From assembly GCA_026786345.1 (NCBI GenBank), contig JAJAYD010000115.1, forward strand, positions 1 to 33,694: a DNA stretch of 33,694 nucleotides. The letters run 5' to 3'. Positions within the stretch are counted from its first letter, which is position 1. Each line of letters begins with the position of its first letter. The DNA comes from Chitinophagaceae bacterium. GTDB lineage: Bacteria; Bacteroidota; Bacteroidia; Chitinophagales; Chitinophagaceae. The notes beneath the pieces were generated by a model that was not told the DNA's origin, did not search any database, and was given only the letters and a program-made list of their open reading frames with translations. Both the position numbers and the translations under genes were made by a program. Shown one piece after another: positions 33,136-33,694 of the stretch.

Positions 33136-33162
33136 CAGCCGCATTTCTTACACTTGCGGCTG
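33136..33162 (-). terminator. Intrinsic terminator after carA
   Basis: CAGCCGCA (33136-33143) and TGCGGCTG (33155-33162) form a perfect G+C-rich 8-bp stem with an 11-base loop, 22 bases past the carA stop. On the minus strand it is followed by TTTCATTTC, a T-rich tail. Confidence 0.7.
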
Positions 33163-33184
33163 CAAATATTAATAGCAATAAACT

Positions 33185-33694
33185 TTAAACCCCTGCTTCC
33201 ACTTTTACATTAGCAATAAATTCATCAAACAAATAACGGCTGTCATGCGGACCAGGAAAACTCTCCGGATGGTATTGTACGCTGAATGCTGGCTTGCCTT
33301 TGATCTTAATCCCCTCAATGCTGTCATCGTTAAGGTTTAGATGTGTGATCTCAATATTGGGGTTATTTCTTACCGATTCTGGATCTATAGCAAATCCATG
33401 ATTTTGAGTGGTTACTTCACACTTGCCTGTCCTCAGGTTTATTACAGGATGGTTTAATCCACGGTGGCCATGATGCATTTTAAAAGTGGGTATATCATTG
33501 GCAATTGCCAGCAACTGATGTCCAAGGCAAATGCCAAACACCGGCTTTTCTTCTTTCAAAATATCTTTTAAAGTTTCTACAGCATAACCCATGGTGGCAG
33601 GGTCGCCAGGCCCGTTTGAAAGAAAGTAGCCATTTGGGTTAAAAGATTTCATATCGCTTAAGGTGGACGAAGATGGAAATACTTTTACATGCGC
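33185..33694 (-). CDS. carA: Carbamoyl-phosphate synthase small subunit (C-terminal part)
   Basis: The frame is open to the right edge, so the 5' end is outside the window; 169 residues of roughly 360-380 are present. This is the class I glutamine amidotransferase domain, which frees ammonia from glutamine for carbamoyl phosphate synthesis (pyrimidines and arginine). Key parts: VKVFPSSSTLSD, PNGYFLSNGPGDPA, the nucleophile Cys in FGICLGHQLL, and the His/Glu pair in QYHPESFPGP. The internal ATG at 33652 is not the start, because the conserved sequence continues upstream of it. A terminator follows the stop, so no carB is co-transcribed directly downstream. Confidence 0.95.
   Translation of the reverse strand, partial: AHVKVFPSSSTLSDMKSFNPNGYFLSNGPGDPATMGYAVETLKDILKEEKPVFGICLGHQLLAIANDIPTFKMHHGHRGLNHPVINLRTGKCEVTTQNHGFAIDPESVRNNPNIEITHLNLNDDSIEGIKIKGKPAFSVQYHPESFPGPHDSRYLFDEFIANVKVEAGV

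Overview
The window is chromosomal DNA from a member of the Bacteroidetes, most likely a Chitinophagaceae-type soil or freshwater bacterium. This is inferred from protein style (DoxX/MauE protein with a C-x-C-x3-C motif next to folP, DUF721 protein, LruC/DUF4114 lipoprotein), weak Shine-Dalgarno sequences, moderate A+T content, and REP-like intergenic repeats that I associate with that group. No rRNA, tRNA, CRISPR array, transposase or phage gene was seen.

Layout. 1-5431 is housekeeping: partial glmM-type phosphohexomutase, DUF721 protein, VOC protein, CBS protein, lone OppB-type permease, DoxX-family protein and folP. 5739-12999 is a tight minus-strand operon for exopolysaccharide export, in transcription order: single-domain response regulator, receiver-like/sugar-transferase fusion, TolC-like outer-membrane protein, Wzc/Wzz-like co-polymerase (broken by an in-frame TAG), flippase, O-antigen polymerase/ligase. 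13000-14197 is a 1.2-kb gene-free stretch with a dense repeat mosaic. 14198-16264 is an LruC lipoprotein. 16522-21184 holds two hybrid sensor kinases. 21542-32608 is a second polysaccharide block with five glycosyltransferases on the minus strand, one GT4 on the plus strand, two acyltransferases of different families and a secreted glycoside hydrolase. 32658 to the end returns to housekeeping with aroQ and the 3' part of carA.

The two polysaccharide blocks look like parts of one Wzx/Wzy-type pathway. The fused transferase would load the first sugar phosphate on undecaprenyl phosphate, and the glycosyltransferases and acyltransferases of the second block would build and decorate the repeat unit. 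The flippase would move it across the inner membrane, the Wzy-like protein polymerise it, and the Wzc/TolC-like pair control length and export. A stand-alone receiver and a receiver-like domain on the initiating transferase suggest control by signalling, and the two kinases between the blocks are possible but unproven partners.

The most unusual items are a 172-bp palindrome made of palindromes (13712-13883) with covarying stems and exact symmetry, lying between two 114-bp direct repeats; a single amber codon that splits the Wzc-like gene; and a 45-bp dispersed hairpin repeat found downstream of both polysaccharide blocks.
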